Source: Thermococcus indicus (GTDB lineage: Archaea; Methanobacteriota_B; Thermococci; Thermococcales; Thermococcaceae). Taken from it: 64,000 nucleotides of DNA. Position 1 is the stretch's first letter, and each line of letters opens with the position of its first letter. The translations under genes and the position numbers were made by a program. Positions 55,622 through 63,718 of the stretch are shown piece by piece. The DNA is taken from the NCBI RefSeq assembly GCF_006274605.1, contig NZ_CP040846.1, positions 1,681,041 to 1,745,040 on the forward strand. The letters run 5' to 3'. The notes beneath the pieces are model-generated. The model did not search any database. It had not been told where the DNA came from and was given only the letters and a program-made list of their open reading frames with translations.

Positions 55622-56230
55622 TCAGACGAACCTGAGCACCTCGTCGATGCTTTTTCTCCGTCTTCTAGGCCGTGTCTCCTCCCGCGGATAGCCGACAGGG
55701 ATGACCCCAACGAGGTAGTGGTTCCCGTCGAGGCCCGCAAGCTCCCTGACTTCCCCCTCTATGCCCGGGAAATTGGTAACACCGATGTAGACCGTTCCGA
55801 GGCCGAGCTCAACGGCCTTGAGCATGAGGTTCTGGATGGCCATGGCTGCGCTTTCCACACTCCAGACGAACTCAAGCTCGTCGAACTCACGCCCCTTGAG
55901 GAAGCGAACGCGCCTGTCAATGAAGACCGCCACGTAAACAGGTGCGCGGTACATCCCGCTTTCGTACATACGTTTCTTTAGCTTCTCTATCTTCTCATCG
56001 GGCAGGTTCACGGCGCGGTAATACCGGATCATGCCCTCCGCTATGAGGTTGTAGAGCCTCTCCCTCGCGTTTTCACTTTCGAAAATCACGAACTTCCAGT
56101 TCTCCAGGCCGCTCGCTGTGGGCGCCCTCACCGCGGCCGCGATGAGTGCCCTAACTTGCCCCTCGGGGACGTTCCTCTCCTCAAAATACCTCACGGAAGT
56201 CCTGTTCGATATCGCGTCGTCGAGCTCCAC
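55622..56230 (-). CDS. Nitroreductase-family FMN protein
   Basis: A 202-residue nitroreductase-fold protein: NRTSVRYFEERNVP at the N terminus binds FMN phosphate, followed by APTASGLENWKFVIF, an inserted helical segment, and GLGTVYIGVTNFPG. Electron donor and substrate unknown. The start is GTG with GGGGTGATAGC upstream. Confidence 0.85.
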   Translation of the reverse strand: MELDDAISNRTSVRYFEERNVPEGQVRALIAAAVRAPTASGLENWKFVIFESENARERLYNLIAEGMIRYYRAVNLPDEKIEKLKKRMYESGMYRAPVYVAVFIDRRVRFLKGREFDELEFVWSVESAAMAIQNLMLKAVELGLGTVYIGVTNFPGIEGEVRELAGLDGNHYLVGVIPVGYPREETRPRRRRKSIDEVLRFV

Positions 56231-56325
56231 GCTATCACCCCCAGAGATTTCTCGCCGGCCTTAATCAGCCTTTCCGAAACCAAAGGTTTAAGAGAACTCC
56301 CGAGTAGTCCCCAAGAGGTGAAAGC

Positions 56326-57039
56326 ATGTACGGATGGAGAGGCAGGCTTGGTCTTATCGTTCCATCATCGAACACTACCATGGAGATGGAGCTTCACTCC
56401 GCGCTCCCCGAAGGGGTCTCCCTTCACACGGCGAGGGTTCCGCTGAAGAACGTAACGGAGGAAGAGCTGGTCAAGATGAACGCCATGGCCGTTGAGAGCG
56501 CCAGGCTTCTGCGTGACGCGGGCGTTGAGCTTATCCTCTACGGCTGCACGAGCGGCTCCTTCATCGGGGGAAAGGACTACGAGAAGGAGATCGAGGCGAA
56601 AATCGAGGAGGAGGTAAACGTCCCCGTTGTCAGCACGAGTACGGCCGTTGTCGAGGCCCTCAAGATACTCGACGCCCAGTCGATCCTTGTGATAACCCCA
56701 TACACGGACGAGATAAACGCGCGGGAGAGGGAGTTCCTCGAGGCCAATGACTTCGAGGTCCTTGACATCAGGGGGCTGGGAATAGAGGACAACACCCAGA
56801 TTGGAAAGCTCGAGCCCCACGAGGCCTACCGCCTCGCCAAGGCGAGCTTCATGGACGAGGCCGATGCGATTTTCATCAGCTGCACCAACCTCAGAACCTT
56901 CGAGATAATCGAAGTTCTCGAGGAGGACCTCGGCGTCCCGGTCGTTACGAGCAACCAGGCCTCGCTGTGGCTGGCCCTCCGCCAGATGGACGTTATGGAG
57001 CGGATCCCGGGGCTGGGTAGGCTGTTCCTTGATTTCTGA
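56326..57039 (+). CDS. Maleate isomerase/Asp-Glu racemase superfamily protein
   Basis: A 237-residue protein with the two catalytic cysteines of the superfamily in LYGCTSGSF and FISCTNLRTF, and the N-terminal GLIVPSSNTTMEMEL typical of maleate cis-trans isomerases and arylmalonate decarboxylases. Substrate not determinable. AGGTGAAAGC precedes the ATG. Confidence 0.87.
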   Translation: MYGWRGRLGLIVPSSNTTMEMELHSALPEGVSLHTARVPLKNVTEEELVKMNAMAVESARLLRDAGVELILYGCTSGSFIGGKDYEKEIEAKIEEEVNVPVVSTSTAVVEALKILDAQSILVITPYTDEINAREREFLEANDFEVLDIRGLGIEDNTQIGKLEPHEAYRLAKASFMDEADAIFISCTNLRTFEIIEVLEEDLGVPVVTSNQASLWLALRQMDVMERIPGLGRLFLDF

Positions 57040-57070
57040 CCCTCTTCCTTCCGCCCCTTCATTCCGAAAC

Positions 57071-57121
57071 CCTTTTAAGAACTCCCCCACATTTCTTAGG
57101 TGTTAGTCACTGAGGGTGATA
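57071..57121 (+). promoter_or_regulatory. pfkC promoter with TrmBL1/Tgr operator (TGM-like)
   Basis: TATA-like CCTTTTAAGAA at 57071-57081 is followed by AGTCAC-TGAGG-GTGATA at 57105-57121. This matches the Thermococcales glycolytic motif TATCAC-N5-GTGATA at 10 of 12 positions. The site lies downstream of TATA and overlaps the ribosome binding site, the position from which TrmBL1 represses glycolytic genes in the absence of maltodextrin-type sugars. Confidence 0.72.
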
Positions 57122-57124
57122 CAT

Positions 57125-58504
57125 ATGGGGCTCCTGGACGAGGCAAGGAAGCTTTCGGTATACACGGCCTACAACACGAACGTCGATGCGATAACCTTTC
57201 TGAAAGGGGAGGTAGTGCAGAGGCTCATAGACGAGTTTGGGGCCGAAGCGGTCAGGAAACGGATGGACGACTATCCGAGAGAGATAAACGAGCCGCTGGA
57301 CTTCGTTGCCAGGCTGGTACACGCCCTCAAGACTGGCAAGCCGATGGCAGTGCCCCTCGTCAACGAGGAGCTCCACACATGGTTCGATTCCCACTTCAAA
57401 TACGACGTTGAGAGGATGGGCGGTCAGGCAGGAATCATAGCCAACCTCCTGGCGAATCTGGACTTCAGGCGGGTGATGGTTTACACCCCCCACCTCGCGA
57501 GGAAGCAGGCCGAGATGTTCGTGGACAGGCCCAACTTGGCGTATCCTGTCGTCGAAGACAGCAGGTTGGCCTTCAAACACCCGCGCGAGGCTTACCGCGA
57601 GGGCGATCCGATAAAGGTGAACCGCATTTTTGAATTCCGCGCCGGGACGACCTTCAGGCTCGGAGACGAGACGATACAGGTCCCCTTCTCTGGCAGGTTC
57701 ATAGTCTCCGCCCGCTTCGAGAGCATAAGGATCTACACCGACCCCGAGCTGAAGCGGTTCCTGCCGGAGATAGGTCTTCAGGTTGATGGGGCTATTCTGT
57801 CGGGCTACCAGGGGATAAAGCTCCGCTATTCCGACGGAAAGGATGCGAACCACTACCTGAGGGAGGCTAAAAAGGACATACTCCTGCTCAAGCGCGAGAA
57901 GGACGTTAAGGTTCACCTCGAGTTCGCCTCGATACAGAACCGCGAGCTGAGGAAGAAGGTCATCTACAATCTCTTCCCCCTCGTTGACAGCGTCGGCATG
58001 GACGAGGCGGAGATAGCCCACGTCCTCAACGCCCTCGGCTACTCCAAGCTCTCAGACAGGATCTTTACCTACAACCGCATCGAGGACACGGTTCTCGGCG
58101 GAAAAATCCTGATAGATGAGATGAACCTCGAGGTGCTCCAGATACACACGATTTACTACATCATGTACATCACCCACTCGGACAACCCGCTGAGCGAGGA
58201 GGAGCTGAGGAGCAGCCTCGAGCTCGCCACGACCCTGGCCGCTGCCCGCGCGTCCCTTGGGGAAATCCGCTCGCCCGAGGACTTCAGAGTAGGTTTAAGC
58301 GTACCGTACAACGAGCGCGGGGAGTACGTCAAACTGCGCTTCGAGGAGGCGAAAAGGCGCCTGAGAACCAGGGAGTACAAGGTCGTCATAATCCCGACGA
58401 GGCTCGTCAGGAACCCTGTCTCAACCGTCGGTTTGGGCGACACCATCTCCGCTGGAGCCTTCACGAGCTACCTCGCGATGCTGAGGGGGAAGGGGGAGCT
58501 CTGA
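57125..58504 (+). CDS. pfkC: ADP-dependent phosphofructokinase
   Basis: A 459-residue ribokinase-fold kinase using ADP, which phosphorylates fructose 6-phosphate in the modified Embden-Meyerhof pathway of Thermococcales. It resembles P. furiosus ADP-PFK more than the ADP-glucokinases: VYTAYNTNVDAIT, PLDFVARLVHALKTGKPM, ARFESIRIYTD and the catalytic VSTVGLGDTISAGAF. GGGTGAT precedes ATG 57125; GTG at 57116 is in frame but has no site. The promoter carries the glycolytic operator. Confidence 0.93.
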   Translation: MGLLDEARKLSVYTAYNTNVDAITFLKGEVVQRLIDEFGAEAVRKRMDDYPREINEPLDFVARLVHALKTGKPMAVPLVNEELHTWFDSHFKYDVERMGGQAGIIANLLANLDFRRVMVYTPHLARKQAEMFVDRPNLAYPVVEDSRLAFKHPREAYREGDPIKVNRIFEFRAGTTFRLGDETIQVPFSGRFIVSARFESIRIYTDPELKRFLPEIGLQVDGAILSGYQGIKLRYSDGKDANHYLREAKKDILLLKREKDVKVHLEFASIQNRELRKKVIYNLFPLVDSVGMDEAEIAHVLNALGYSKLSDRIFTYNRIEDTVLGGKILIDEMNLEVLQIHTIYYIMYITHSDNPLSEEELRSSLELATTLAAARASLGEIRSPEDFRVGLSVPYNERGEYVKLRFEEAKRRLRTREYKVVIIPTRLVRNPVSTVGLGDTISAGAFTSYLAMLRGKGEL

Positions 58505-58518
58505 ACCTTCAAATTTTT

Positions 58519-58536
58519 GGTACGGTGTGGCGTACC
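58519..58536. promoter_or_regulatory. Upstream operator GGTAC-N8-GTACC
   Basis: GGTACGGTGTGGCGTACC, an inverted repeat 35 bp (start to start) from an equivalent downstream copy. It lies just upstream of the TATA box (GCTTTTAAAG, 58541-58550) of the ATPase gene. Confidence 0.65.
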
Positions 58537-58540
58537 AAAT

Positions 58541-58550
58541 GCTTTTAAAG
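58541..58550 (+). promoter_or_regulatory. TATA box of the DUF4143 ATPase gene
   Basis: GCTTTTAAAG lies about 26 bases before ATG 58572, so the transcript should be leaderless or nearly so. It is bracketed by the two operators. Confidence 0.6.
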
Positions 58551-58553
58551 ATT

Positions 58554-58571
58554 GGTACTGTATACTGTACC
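58554..58571. promoter_or_regulatory. Downstream operator GGTAC-N8-GTACC
   Basis: GGTACTGTATACTGTACC, palindromic at 16 of 18 positions, ends immediately before the ATG. A protein bound here would cover the transcription start, so repression is the likely effect. The regulator is unknown. Confidence 0.68.
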
Positions 58572-59888
58572 ATGAATCCCGAAGACATCAAACGCTATAT
58601 CCGCCTCTTTCACGAGAGGGATTTGCCACGGGTTGTGGGGAGGGAGTTAGAGCTTTCTCTGAACAGGGGAAAGGCGACGGTGATAATCGGTCCAAGGCGC
58701 TCCGGGAAGACGTATCTCCTTTATTCGATGGTTAGGGAGGAAAGGGAACGCTACGTTTACCTGAACTTTGAGAACCCGCTCCTGTTCGGGATAACTGGAC
58801 GAGACTTTCCGGGAATTGTTGATGCCTACTTTGACCTCTATCCGGAGAACGTTGGGGGCAAGGTTTTCTTCCTTCTCGATGAAATTCAGAACGTCCCCGA
58901 CTGGGAAATCGGCGTAAGGTATCTGCTTGACGAGGGTTTCATGGTGGCGGTTACAGGCTCGTCCTCGCGGCTGCTCTCGAGGGAGGTCGCGACCCAGCTG
59001 AGAGGACGCGGAATTTCATACACTCTCCTCCCGCTCTCGTTTCGAGAGTTCATTCGATTCAAGGGTGTGGACTTTAAAAAGCGCGACCTCTACGGCAGAA
59101 AAGTGCACGTGATAAAAAATCTTTTGGATGAGTACCTAAAATACGGCGCCTTTCCAGAGGTGGCCCTGCTCAGCGATAAGGTCAGAATACTTGAAGAGTA
59201 CCTTTCGGTGATGATAACGAAGGACGTCGTAGAGAGACACGGGATTCGGAACGTGGCCCTTATTGAGGCCCTTGTCAAGCTTCTGCTTTCGAACTACGCG
59301 AAGTACACATCGTACAGCTCAATCCACCGCTTCCTTAAGTCCGAGTTTGGAACGTCAAAAACGACGGTCCTCGAATACCTCAGAGCACTTGAAGACTCAT
59401 TCTTCGTCTTCTTCCTTCCGAAGTTTGCCCGCTCCGAAAAAGAGTCCCTCCGAGCCCCCAAGAAGGTTTACCTCGTTGATACCGGCCTGGCCCTTTTCTC
59501 AAGGAAAGACCCCGCAAGGGATATTGAAAACGCCGTGTTCCTTGAGCTTCTCAGAAGGAAGCACTATCTGAACCCGCTTCTCAACGTTCACTACTACGGA
59601 GGTTCCGGTGAGAAAGAAGTTGATTTCGTCGTCTCAGAGTCGGGGAGGGTTGTGGAACTGATTCAGGTGACCCTGAGCCTTAATGATGCACGGGAGCGGG
59701 AGCTGTCTGCCCTATCCATGGCCGGTAGAAATCTTGGCTGCGAGAACCTCACGGTTGTGACGCTTGGGGAAGAGGAAATCATTGAAAGGGACGGCCTCAG
59801 AATAAACGTCCTTCCCCTCTGGAAGTTCCTGCTGGGGCTCACTCCATCAGCCCCTCTATCAGCCTCGCCTTCTCCTGCGCCTTCCTGA
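58572..59888 (+). CDS. AAA-family ATPase with DUF4143 C-terminal domain
   Basis: A 438-residue ATPase of the archaeal AAA/DUF4143 family. Walker A is [16 protein letters not shown] near residue 38, Walker [11 protein letters not shown] near 97, sensor [10 protein letters not shown], and the C-terminal DUF4143 part ends with a PD-(D/E)XK-like fold ([20 protein letters not shown]). Biological role is unknown; many copies are linked with mobile or defence regions. ATG 58572 abuts the operator, indicating a leaderless message; an upstream in-frame ATG at 58527 lies inside the promoter. It overlaps convergent xerA by 50 bases. Confidence 0.87.
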   Translation: MNPEDIKRYIRLFHERDLPRVVGRELELSLNRGKATVIIGPRRSGKTYLLYSMVREERERYVYLNFENPLLFGITGRDFPGIVDAYFDLYPENVGGKVFFLLDEIQNVPDWEIGVRYLLDEGFMVAVTGSSSRLLSREVATQLRGRGISYTLLPLSFREFIRFKGVDFKKRDLYGRKVHVIKNLLDEYLKYGAFPEVALLSDKVRILEEYLSVMITKDVVERHGIRNVALIEALVKLLLSNYAKYTSYSSIHRFLKSEFGTSKTTVLEYLRALEDSFFVFFLPKFARSEKESLRAPKKVYLVDTGLALFSRKDPARDIENAVFLELLRRKHYLNPLLNVHYYGGSGEKEVDFVVSESGRVVELIQVTLSLNDARERELSALSMAGRNLGCENLTVVTLGEEEIIERDGLRINVLPLWKFLLGLTPSAPLSASPSPAPS

Positions 59889-60681
59889 GGTGCTCGACGG
59901 TGACTTTGGTGTAAATCTGCGTCGTTGAGAGGTTCGAGTGGCCGAGGAGCTCCTGAATGGCCCTTATATCGACGCCGTTTTCGAGCATGTGGGTCGCGAA
60001 GCTGTGGCGGAGCCTGTGGGGAGTAACTTCAACGCCGGCCCTGACGCCGTAGCGTTTCAGGAGGTACCATACTGTTTTGGTGGAGAGCTTATCCTTTTCT
60101 CTCCTCCTCTCCTCGACGAGGAGGTACTCGCTGTCGTCGGAGCGCGTTTCAAGGTATGCCCGTATCTCCCTCGCAAGGAACTCCGGAATTGGTATGACGC
60201 GGTCCTTGGCACCCTTGCCGCCACGAACCACGATGATGGAGCGCTCCAGGTCAACGTCGCGCCTCTTGAGGTTGCACAGCTCGCTGACGCGCAGACCGGC
60301 GCCGTAGAGGAGGAGGACTATGAGCCTATCGCGCTTTTTTGTCGGTGGAATAACCGAGAGGAGCCTCTTAACCTCATCGCGCGTCAGAGCCTTTGGAAGA
60401 CTCCTGGGAACCTTCGGGGGCTTGAGCTTCTCGGCCTCTTCATCGTAGCCCTCGAAGCGGAAGTAGGAGCGCAGGGCCTGGACGACCAAGTTTAAACTCC
60501 TGTTGGAGTAGCCTTCCTTTCTAAGCCTCGCGAGAAAACGGAGGGCGGAGCGGGCGTTTAGCTTTCCGCCCCACTCCAGATACCGGCGCACGTAGTAGGA
60601 GTACATCCTAATCGTGTTAGGGCTCTTCCCCTCGAGGTCGAGGTACGTCTCGTACTCCTCCATCAGCTCGGGGACTTCCAT
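59839..60681 (-). CDS. xerA: XerA tyrosine recombinase
   Basis: A 280-residue archaeal Xer protein, the chromosome dimer resolvase acting at dif. The N-terminal SAM-like core-binding domain spans 1-95; catalytic residues are Arg in [10 protein letters not shown], Lys in GGKGAKDR, His-x-x-Arg in [10 protein letters not shown], His in LLGHSNLST and Tyr in TQIYTKV. The start lies one base after the stop of the TOPRIM gene, so the two are co-transcribed. No dif-like site was found nearby. Confidence 0.95.
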   Translation of the reverse strand: MEVPELMEEYETYLDLEGKSPNTIRMYSYYVRRYLEWGGKLNARSALRFLARLRKEGYSNRSLNLVVQALRSYFRFEGYDEEAEKLKPPKVPRSLPKALTRDEVKRLLSVIPPTKKRDRLIVLLLYGAGLRVSELCNLKRRDVDLERSIIVVRGGKGAKDRVIPIPEFLAREIRAYLETRSDDSEYLLVEERRREKDKLSTKTVWYLLKRYGVRAGVEVTPHRLRHSFATHMLENGVDIRAIQELLGHSNLSTTQIYTKVTVEHLRKAQEKARLIEGLME

Positions 60682-60682
60682 C

Positions 60683-61579
60683 TCACAGCCCCTTCAGGAG
60701 TCCCTCGATGTCCTCGGGCTTTACCTCGGCGTTCTCAATCACTTTAGGCTCGCTTCGCTTGGGCTCGGAGGTTTTCGGTGGCTCTTCAACCGGTGGCTTG
60801 GGCGGCTTGGGAAGCTCCTCCTTTATACTCAGGCTCAGGTAGACCGTCTTCAGCAGCTCCTCCACGAGCTCCTTCTCTTCGGCGAAGATGTAGCCCTGCC
60901 CGACTATCACCTTACCAGCCAGACCGAGCTTCTCTACGGCCAGGGCTATGACATTTTCATCCGGCACAGGCTCCGCAGGGAAGAGGGACTTCCAGGCATC
61001 ATCTATTCTGAGGGGTCTGCTCTTTTTCTCCAGCAGTTCCCTCAATCCCTCGTTCTCGTTTCTAACCCTAACGTATTCGGCGTGAAGCTCCTCGTACTTT
61101 TCCTGGAGTTCCCCATGCTCCTTTTCAAGGTTCTCGTATTCCTGAGCCAGCAGGTCGTGCTGTCCCTTCACATCCAGCAGCTGTTTCCTCAGCTCCACAT
61201 ACCCAGGGAGAAGCTGGAGGGTCTTCAACCCTGCGCGGACGAGGGTGTTCTTGAGCTCCTTCCTGACGAGCTCGACGTCGACGTGCTCCAGGTCGTGACC
61301 GAGGGGGAGCTTCATCCTTTCAACGTGCCCGACCATCTCCCCCAGCTCGCTGAAGAGCCTCTCGGCCAGGTCCCTTCCGACCCTGTCGGCGTCGGTCGCT
61401 ATGATGAGGAGGTCAGCGCCCGCGGCGGCACTCTTCGCTATCTCAACGTTGGTCGTCGGGATTATCGCGGAAATCGTGATGTTGTACTCGCTTCCCAGAG
61501 CCAAGCCCTGAAGGGCCTTACTTACAACCTCAACGTCGCTCGCACCTTCCACGAGGATTCTAACATCGACTATGGCCAT
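60683..61579 (-). CDS. TOPRIM-domain coiled-coil protein
   Basis: A 298-residue protein. The TOPRIM domain (residues 1-115) has the catalytic-type Glu in [11 protein letters not shown] and the acidic motif [18 protein letters not shown] coiled coil occupies about 125-190 ([18 protein letters not shown]), then a small domain ([21 protein letters not shown]) and a Pro/Lys-rich tail ending [14 protein letters not shown] folds occur in topoisomerases, primases and OLD nucleases; activity here is unknown. ATG 61579 has AGGTG upstream. It forms a two-gene operon with xerA, hinting at a role in chromosome resolution. Confidence 0.82.
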   Translation of the reverse strand: MAIVDVRILVEGASDVEVVSKALQGLALGSEYNITISAIIPTTNVEIAKSAAAGADLLIIATDADRVGRDLAERLFSELGEMVGHVERMKLPLGHDLEHVDVELVRKELKNTLVRAGLKTLQLLPGYVELRKQLLDVKGQHDLLAQEYENLEKEHGELQEKYEELHAEYVRVRNENEGLRELLEKKSRPLRIDDAWKSLFPAEPVPDENVIALAVEKLGLAGKVIVGQGYIFAEEKELVEELLKTVYLSLSIKEELPKPPKPPVEEPPKTSEPKRSEPKVIENAEVKPEDIEGLLKGL

Positions 61580-61639
61580 ACGCATCACCTGACTTTCTCT
61601 CCCCCTTCGGGTTTAAAACGCTTCCGCGTTGGAGGCAGG

Positions 61640-61648
61640 CTTATAAGG
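61640..61648 (+). promoter_or_regulatory. TATA box of the glycosyltransferase gene
   Basis: CTTATAAGG lies about 35 bp before ATG 61679, with AGGGG as ribosome binding site. It confirms that the long frame reaching back to 60614 is not the real gene start. Confidence 0.6.
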
Positions 61649-61678
61649 AATAAAGAACATAACAACCGGAAGGGGCGT

Positions 61679-62917
61679 ATGGAACTGTTTGCTGAGACCG
61701 TTGAGCTCTTGATGTCAATTCTTCGCCTCATCTGGCTGTTCTCAGCCGCGGTTATCTACCCGGTGTTCCTCTACTACATAGCCCTGACGATAGCAGGGTT
61801 GAGATACAACTCAAAGTTTAAGGAGCCCGAGATTCCGGACGGGCTTCCCTCCGTCACCATCCTCATCCCGGCAAGGAACGAGGGGCTCGTCATAAGGGAC
61901 ACCCTCCTTGCGATGGCAAACCTCGACTATCCCAAGGACAAGCTGGAGGTTCTTCTCCTCGATGATGGCTCCACGGACGACACGCTGGGGATAGCCGAGG
62001 AGGTTGCGAAGGAGTACCCTTTCATCAGAGTAATCCGCGTTGAGGGCGGCGGCAGGGGAAAGAGCTACGTCCTGAACTACGGCTTAAGGCTGGCCAGGGG
62101 GGAGGTCATAGCGGTCTACGACGCGGACAACAGACCAGAGCCCGGGGCGCTCAAGGCTCTGGTGGCGATGCTGAGCGATGAGACACCCGCGGTTACCGGA
62201 AAGGTCCGGACGATAAACTGGGACAGGAACGTCCTCACGCGGTTCATATGCATGGAGTACCTCTACTTCCAGCTGGCCGGCCAGAGCGGAAAGAGCAGGC
62301 TCTACAAAACCGCGGTGCTCCCAGGGACCAACTTCGTAATCAGAAAAGACCTGCTCGAAGAGCTCGGCGGCTGGGACGAGGAAGCGCTTGCAGAGGATCT
62401 GGAGCTGTCATTCAGGATAATTGCCCTTAGAAAGAGGATAGCCTACAACCCACTCGCCGTCACCTGGGAGCAGGAGCCCGAGAGCTGGCGCGTGTGGTTT
62501 AGGCAGAGAACCAGGTGGGCGGCCGGGAACGTCTACACCGTGAGGGAGCACATAAAGAGGTTCCACGAGATTCCAGGCTGGGGCCTGCGCTTTGACCTGC
62601 TTCTCACTCTGATGGTGTACTATCTCCTGGCGATAGCGGTCATAGTGGCTGACGTGGCTTTTGTGCTCCTGGTTCTGACTTCGAGCGGTACCACCTGGTT
62701 CACCAGCTTCGTTCTGAGCTTCGTTTACGTATCATTCCTGCTGGAGATATTCGCCGGCCTCTACGACGGAAAGATAAGGAGCGTTGGCTGCTGGCTCCTC
62801 GCGCCGCTCATGTACTACACCTACTCCCAGATATGGATATTCATTTCGCTAGCCGGCCTGTGGGAGGCTGGAAAAGCCAAGAAGGTATGGTACAAGACCC
62901 CGCGGACGGCGGTTTAG
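61679..62917 (+). CDS. Family 2 membrane glycosyltransferase
   Basis: A 412-residue processive-type GT2. One N-terminal transmembrane segment precedes the catalytic domain (VTILIPARNEG, LLDDGSTDDT, AVYDADNRPEPG, LAEDLELSFR and RQRTRWAAG, the QxxRW-like motif), and three or four helices follow. It probably makes a cell-envelope or extracellular polysaccharide; the sugar is unknown. Confidence 0.9.
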   Translation: MELFAETVELLMSILRLIWLFSAAVIYPVFLYYIALTIAGLRYNSKFKEPEIPDGLPSVTILIPARNEGLVIRDTLLAMANLDYPKDKLEVLLLDDGSTDDTLGIAEEVAKEYPFIRVIRVEGGGRGKSYVLNYGLRLARGEVIAVYDADNRPEPGALKALVAMLSDETPAVTGKVRTINWDRNVLTRFICMEYLYFQLAGQSGKSRLYKTAVLPGTNFVIRKDLLEELGGWDEEALAEDLELSFRIIALRKRIAYNPLAVTWEQEPESWRVWFRQRTRWAAGNVYTVREHIKRFHEIPGWGLRFDLLLTLMVYYLLAIAVIVADVAFVLLVLTSSGTTWFTSFVLSFVYVSFLLEIFAGLYDGKIRSVGCWLLAPLMYYTYSQIWIFISLAGLWEAGKAKKVWYKTPRTAV

Positions 62918-63621
62918 AGCTCTATCCCCAGACTCGGCCTCTCAAGAACGACCCTCCCATCGGGCAGGAGAGAGATGCTGAGCGCGTGGATTTCAACGCC
63001 GGCTTTTTGTGCCTCCCTAAGGAGCCTCGCTATCTCCGGATCCCCTTTCTCGTACGGCCTGAACTTCTCAACGGCAGGCATCGCGCCGATGAAGAAAATC
63101 ATAGCCCTATTCCCGGCTTTCGCAAGTTCGATCAGCTCCTCAATGTGCTTCTGTCCCCTCAAGCTCGGGCAGTCCGGATACATCGCGTACTCGCCCTTCC
63201 TTCCCCCGCGCAGGACGGCGCTCTTCATCTCGGCGTAGACCTCGCCCTCCGGGCACTCAAAGAGGTAATCGAGGCGCGACTTGCCGACGCGGATTTCCTT
63301 CCGCTTTATCCTGCAGTCCTTCAGCCAGGGGACCATATCGAGCTCGACTGCCCTCTCAAAGGCCCTGGCCTGGGTTCGGGTGTCTATCACCGCCCCCCTT
63401 CCGTCCAGGTCCTCAAAGGCGACCAGAACGAAGTCCGTCTTTCCGCCGGTCTTGGGCGTGCAGAAGGCCTTCCTACCCGGAACCATGAACTCCTCCAAGC
63501 GACCTGTGTTGGTCACTAAGGCCCTTCTCTCCTCACCGCCAACCTCAACCAGCGCCACGAAGCGGTTGAGCCTTTTGAGGAAGGTACACGGGATGACCTT
63601 GAGCTTGAACAGGACGTGCAT
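62914..63621 (-). CDS. sfsA: SfsA family protein (sugar fermentation stimulation homologue)
   Basis: A 235-residue SfsA. It has the N-terminal OB-fold region (KRLNRFVALVEVGGEERRAL, TNTGRLEEFMVPG) and the C-terminal PD-(D/E)XK-like domain (SRLDYLFECPEGEVYAEMKS, YPDCPSLRGQKHIEEL). The family is nucleic-acid binding and probably nucleolytic; the traditional sugar name is not informative. It overlaps the end of the convergent glycosyltransferase by four bases. A TATA-like sequence on the minus strand (63649-63642) predicts a leaderless message. Confidence 0.92.
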   Translation of the reverse strand: MHVLFKLKVIPCTFLKRLNRFVALVEVGGEERRALVTNTGRLEEFMVPGRKAFCTPKTGGKTDFVLVAFEDLDGRGAVIDTRTQARAFERAVELDMVPWLKDCRIKRKEIRVGKSRLDYLFECPEGEVYAEMKSAVLRGGRKGEYAMYPDCPSLRGQKHIEELIELAKAGNRAMIFFIGAMPAVEKFRPYEKGDPEIARLLREAQKAGVEIHALSISLLPDGRVVLERPSLGIEL

Positions 63622-63678
63622 GGTCTAATCTCAGGGGAGGTGGATATAAGTTTTTGGAACATCCAAACCCTCGGAAAC

Positions 63679-63686
63679 TTTATATC
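63679..63686 (+). promoter_or_regulatory. TATA box of the terminal ATPase gene
   Basis: TTTATATC lies about 36 bp before ATG 63719; GGTGGTT is the ribosome binding site. This is divergent from the sfsA promoter. Confidence 0.55.
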
Positions 63687-63718
63687 CAGTTACAGGATAA
63701 TCCAGTTGGTGGTTACAA

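Noticed and set aside
59839-60681. XerA as the integrase of a mobile element
   Set aside because: The sequence is of the chromosomal XerA type, no attachment repeats or tRNA gene flank it and it sits in an operon with a TOPRIM gene.
60614-61678. N-terminal extension of the glycosyltransferase frame by 355 codons
   Set aside because: It is antisense to the TOPRIM and xerA genes, and a TATA box and ribosome binding site mark ATG 61679 as the start.
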